A stretch of 64,000 nt of DNA from NCBI RefSeq assembly GCF_018139145.2, contig NC_059478.1, positions 29,325,001-29,389,000 of the forward strand, in the 5' to 3' direction. This document shows, one piece after another, positions 55,601 through 61,600 of this stretch. This DNA is from Gymnogyps californianus. Its lineage: Eukaryota; Chordata; Aves; Accipitriformes; Cathartidae. Below the pieces are notes generated by a model that saw only the letters and a list, made by a program, of their open reading frames with translations, had not been told where the DNA came from and searched no databases. The position numbers were made by a program, and so were the translations under genes. How positions within the stretch are numbered: the first letter of the stretch is position 1; the number at the start of each line of letters is the position of its first letter.

Positions 55601-58600
55601 GCTATCTTGCATTTGGGCGTTTCTTGTGCTCACAATGTTCTTGCTATCTGTGCTTTATTTATTATTATTTTTTAATTGACAAAAAAATGTGCTTTTGTTT
55701 CTTTTGTCTCAGAGCACTATAAACCCGGTTGACGCAGTATATCAGCCCAGTCCTTTGGAACAGTCAGTGATTAGCACAATGCCTTCGCAAGCGGTTATAC
55801 CTCCAGGTATGGTACAGAAAGAACCTCAGTAGAAATATTCATGAGCAGAGCAAGATGCAACTGCAATCTAGATGGAGGGGCTGCATAATGGTGGATAGCT
55901 TCTGTGTCACATATGTCATACAGGTGCACATTGCACTTAGTGGTGCACACTCACCACAGTGGTGCAAAGGAAGGGAAAGGAGCGGGAGGCATGGAGCTTC
56001 CTCAGCCATCAGGTAAATCTGCCTCTAGTTCTGTGGATAAGCTGATATATTGTACTTGCTTTAAGTTACTAGCTTATATTTCTAATATACTTTCTTAAAA
56101 TAAATGAACTATAATTTTCAGAAAAGATAAATGCTTTCTAGCTGAATAACTGCAATTTTTTAAAATACCATCTTTGCTTAATAATAAAAAAGAGCTAGAT
56201 AACAATGACAGAAACATGTTTTTCTGTCTGAATGGCTTTTATAGGAAAGGATTTAATTTTTGAAGGTGAGGTGAAATAATGTGGAATCTCCTTCCCAACA
56301 AAAGTATAATTCTCATATTTAAACGTGAATTTTGGGTTTAACATATCAAAATATCCCCTAGAACCTGCTCAGTTGTGCAAGTCAGAGCAGCGACCCTCAT
56401 CTTTGCCGGTGGGACCTGTAGTAGCATCACTCGGAAATCAGACTCCAACACCAAATAGTACAGGTACAGTTCTGTGTAACTGTCTTATTGAAGTAAAAGA
56501 AGCAAAACCTGAATATATACTATCTGTAACCTAATATAATTAGTTATTAAGGCAACATTGTATTGGCCTACATCTTGCTTTTAATCAACACATATTTCAG
56601 TGTTGTGTTAAAATCAATTATTCTGCTCTTTCTCCCCCTGCCATGTATACATAATACGTAGGAGTATTACCAGCTTGCTTTCTTGTCTCCATCATTGCAA
56701 TCTTGCGGTAATCAGCACAAGAACTTTGCAGTTAATACATTGTGTGTGGCCTCTGGGTTTTTTAATTCATTGATTCCCTCCTCTCCCCCTTAAATAATAG
56801 CATTCATTGGGCTTTTTAAAACTACAATAGAAGCTTTGAAGCAAAAGTTGCTATAATATATATGAAGTTGCTATAATTATCTGTTTACAATTCCTATAAT
56901 ATTTTTAAGGTGTGTTGTTTTTTGGGTTTTTTTTAAACCATAGCTACATACTTAACATATTTTTTATCATCTGTCTATGTTGACTGTTACTTCCTGATCA
57001 GTTGTATTGATTATATTGTCCAATCATGCTAAAACTCTCTGGGTTCCCTCCCAAGTTTTTTTTCTAAGCTTGTGTGTAAATGATTTGTTGTTACTTTATT
57101 ACTACCCTTCCTTCCCAGAACACTAATATGTGTGTTAAACAGTATTTGCCCCTATCTGAAAAATGAAGGATACCACTGCTGGCTTTTTCTCCTGCCAGAA
57201 AGTTCCTTTTTTTAGTCTTACTCTGTGCATCTCATCTTCTAGTTAGTTTCTGATGATTGTTGTTTGTGTAAATACCTTAGCTTGCTTCATAACCTCTGTT
57301 GTGACTTAGGCTTCCACAAAAGGTCTGTGTCAGTGTTAACCTGGTTTGTCTTTATTGCTATGACTCTTTTGAAAAACAGTGAGTTAGTGGTGAGACAGGA
57401 TTCACGTAATCCAATTTAGAAACTGTATTCATTAGATTTTGTCACAAATATATTTGTAGCTAGATTGGATAAAAATGGTTTAGGTAAGTAGAATACAGGT
57501 TGAGTGAAAACTGGCTGGACTGCCAGGCCTGAGGCTTGCGATCAGCTGTATGAGGTCCAAATGGCAACCAAGTGACTATTGGTGTTTCTCAGGGGTTGAT
57601 ACTGGGTCCAATACTGCTTAACATCTCAGACAACCTAGACACGGACCTTGCCAAACCGGGGAGAACAATGGATAGGACGGGGCTGTGACTGGCTGGGGAA
57701 GTGGACTGACAAAAACCTCATGAAATTTGATGAAGGCAAATGCAAAGTCCTCCCCCCACCTACGATGGGCATAGCCCTCGGCCTGCCCTGTTGCATGAGG
57801 TTAACTGCAGCTTGGCAGAAGAGGAGCCAGGGGTCCTGGTGAGCAACAAGTGGAACATGAGTCAGCACCGTGCCCTTGAGGTGATGAAGGTTTTGCTGCA
57901 TACCGGGCTGGATTAGTGAGAGTGTAAAAAGCAGATTAAGGGAAGTGATCGTTCCTCTGTACTTGGGATCTGTGAGACCACATCTTGAGTACTATGTATA
58001 GTTTTGGGTTCCATAGTACAAAGACATGGACCACCAAGATTGGGAAGCTGAGGCCCATGACTGGGTTTGTTCAGCCTTAGGAAGATCAAGCTAAAGAGGG
58101 ATGTTACTGCTGTCTTCTGCCAACTATTTGGGGAGGGTATAAAGAAGATAGAACTGAGCTCCTCTTGGAGGTGCACAGCAAAAGGATGAGGCAATCAACA
58201 CAAGTTGTAAGAAAGGAAATTCCAAGTAGGTGTTAGAAAATGGTTTGGTTTTATAATGAGGTGGTTCAAACTTTGGAATAGGTTCCCCAGAAAGATTATG
58301 GAATCCTCATCTTGAGGGATATTTAAAACCTGACTAGACGTGATCTTGAACAAACTGGTCTAATTTTGAAGTTGTCTGGGCCTTGAGAGGGGAGTAGACC
58401 AGATGACTTCCAGAGATCCCTTTCAACATAAATCATACTATGAATCTATACAAGTTTTCAGTATTGTTTTGCCTTTAATCGACAACTTTGGGGAAAACGT
58501 GTCCTTATACTTTACTGTTGTTCTGTGTTCTTGATTTTCCTTGTGACCTTTCTTTTGTTATCTGTTAAATGAAACTCGGTATGAACCTGACTAATTATTG

Positions 58601-61600
58601 CTTCTAATTTTGTAAGATAGCATACCTTCTGAGTTCACATTAGTCTTTATTGATTTGAGCAATCCTACTCGTAAGTTAGCACCAGTAGATTTTGAGAGAA
58701 TTTGTTTGTTTTTATTAAGTCTGTGATTTTTAATACTTCATAGGAAGTGGGCAGTCAGCACCTAGCAGCAGTCTCACCTCTCCAAGCCATGTCAACTTGT
58801 CTCCAAATACAGTCCCAGATTTTTCTTACTCAAGCAGTGAGGATGAGTTCTATGATGCTGATGAATTCTATCAGAGCAGTTCTTCCCCAAAGCGATGTAT
58901 GGAGTAAGTAGCTGAAAGTATGCAGTGTGTGCTGAATACAGTTTTTATCTATAAGGCCATGGCTTGTCTGCCTGTAGAGGTTAGTTAAGGTAAATAAGTG
59001 AATAAGCCACATTGGCTTTTTAAAAAAAAAAAAAAAAAAGGCATGGGAGGCAAAAAAGCCACTCTGTGTAGCAGAATAAGACTACCCCCTCCCCCAGCAC
59101 AGTCGTCTGTGAGGGATGCAGTTACTTCCTCTGCTCCTTCCCATTCCATCAGGTATATATGTTGACAAAACTCTTAACATAAACCAAAGTTGGAGAGCCA
59201 CCACCTCAGAGATATAATCTGAGACCATGGTGTATTTCACATGCATTTGTTGCAGCCTTTGGTAAATAGCCAATTCCCTCTCACATTTACTAAAAGACAT
59301 TTTTGAAGTTGACTGTCTTTCCCCAAAATCTCTATTTACTCATCTTTTTTATGAATTGGAAAATTAATTTTAGGAGATGCTACACATTTCAAAGCGGAAT
59401 TAGTCAGCTGTTTTATGCCTTCAGATGTTATTATCTTAGGCTGCAGGCTTTCCATTCGTTCAGCTACAGTCCATTTAAGTTTTCTGTGAATTAGCATGCA
59501 GCATATATATTAATGTCTATCAGTAAACTCCTTGTCTATCTATATCAAATTATAATCGTTTGGTCTGAATTAGTTCATTGTGAATTGTGAGAATTTGTCA
59601 CTCTTCTTTAGTTCTTCAGGGTCTGCTGCAGTCCTGACTCGGAGCAGCACAGGAAGTAGTCTGAAACGGCCGGATACCACAGAGTCCCTCAATTCTTCCA
59701 TGTCTAATGGGACAAATGATGCTGGTAAGTGGACTGTGTGAACTTCCAGTAAGGAGCTTTTGATTGTTAATCTGTCTGTAAACTTTGTCAATATATGTAT
59801 GATCATATATATGTATGACAAGGTACTTACGGAAAATGGTTTATCTACTGTTTCTTTACTAATGGCAGATTGTTGAATAGCAGGATTTAAAAACCTTAGT
59901 TTTATAAATAAGACCTTTTTGACAGCTAATATATATGCTAATTAAATACAGTCTGTCTTTGAAGCTTTAGAGAAAAACAAAAGTAATTTGCTCTTTCTAG
60001 ATCTCTTCGATCCTCCTGATGATCGAGATGATGATGGGGAAGGAGAATCAGTGGAAGAACATAAAAGTGTTATTATGCATCTATTGTCACAAGTTAGATT
60101 AGGAATGGATCTAACAAAGGTAAAGTTGCTGATTGTTCATGGGGAAGGGAGGGAGAGTAAACCCTGAATTCTGTGTAAATCAATGTTAAAGTAATAATTT
60201 AACTATATTTGTTCTAAGAGCTAGTTAAGCTATAATCTCTTTAGCATGGTATTTTTTTTAATTGGAGTTGGTACTGGGAGGGGAAGAATGAAGGCAGAAT
60301 AAATATATCCAACTGCTAAAATCTGTTTGGGAAAATAGTTTGCTATGGAAAGTAGCTGTTTGTTCTCTTTGAACCTGATCCTTGGAGTGCCCGTAAAGCT
60401 GGGAAAAGAGGAATGCTTTGCGCAGTAGGAATGTTTCTCCTGTCTTTAGCTTTCTAGAACAAAGATCTGCAAGATCCCAGTGTATGGTGACATTCAGTAA
60501 GACATAAATAAAATAAAAGGGGGAATTAAGCATATAGTGAAATGCTTTGCTTAATTGGGATCTTGTTGAGTAAGTTGCTTGTGTATTTTAAAATACTACA
60601 TGTAGGTCTGGCAAGTAAAGAGTAGGATTTTTCATGAATGTGATTCATGTTGGTGTGTTTGTTAAGGTTGAATGAACAGCATTCTGAAGGTGTTGATCTT
60701 TCTAGGCAGCTTGGTTAAATTTCAACAAGTAATTCCAGACTGAAAAAGAGTAGGAGAGATCAATCCTATCATTAGTTTCCTTAAGTGGATGACTTTAACT
60801 GTCCAGTCTGGAACTCACAATAGACAATAAAAAGATAAACTTCAAACTTTTCTGGAGAAATAGCCAGCAGCTCACAAGCAAACTACGGAAGGTTTCTGGC
60901 AGTTCTGAATAGGAATTGATCCAAAATGTGTCTGTTTTGGGAACTCCTGGAATAGTTGAAAATTACTGCTCTCAAGTTAAGCTGCCAAGAAGCATCATGA
61001 GCATGCATCTTGTCTGCATCGCTTTGAAGTCAACAACAGCAATCAACACTGCTTTCAACAGTGGTCTGTACCACACTGAAGCAGACAGCAGATCCACAAG
61101 AGTGGAACCTGCAAATGCTGTTGGGGAAAAAAAGTAGTAGGGAAGAGATTAACCTTCATCTTGACAAAGGCACATAAGAGGATGTGAGTACATGGAATGA
61201 GATTTTATAACTTAAAATTGACAGTGTACATATAGATGAAATTAAATAATCAGTGTTACTGTAATTAAGAACAGCTTTTGATAAGCTCAGCTATGTAATC
61301 CGATATGCTCTAAGTGGGACTAGCATATACGTAAGGCAAGAGACAGTTCCTCTTAAATCTTTGGTTTTATAGAAGATGCCAGCTGACCTGCATATGTCAG
61401 AACTCATTGGTAAGTTTGAGAACACAATCAGCTTACAGGCACACGAAGCCTTGGGTGCTTTGTATGCTATTTACAGTTAGTACATAGAATGCTTTTGTGC
61501 AGGATGTTAAAGTATCTTGATCTATAAGAGTTGTTTTTCTTCACCTAGGTGGTTCTTCCAACTTTTATCCTGGAAAGAAGATCACTGTTGGAAATGTATG

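Noticed and set aside
57635..57901. 88-codon open frame on the minus strand
   Set aside because: It is antisense to the CR1 reverse-transcriptase remnant and has no domain of its own.
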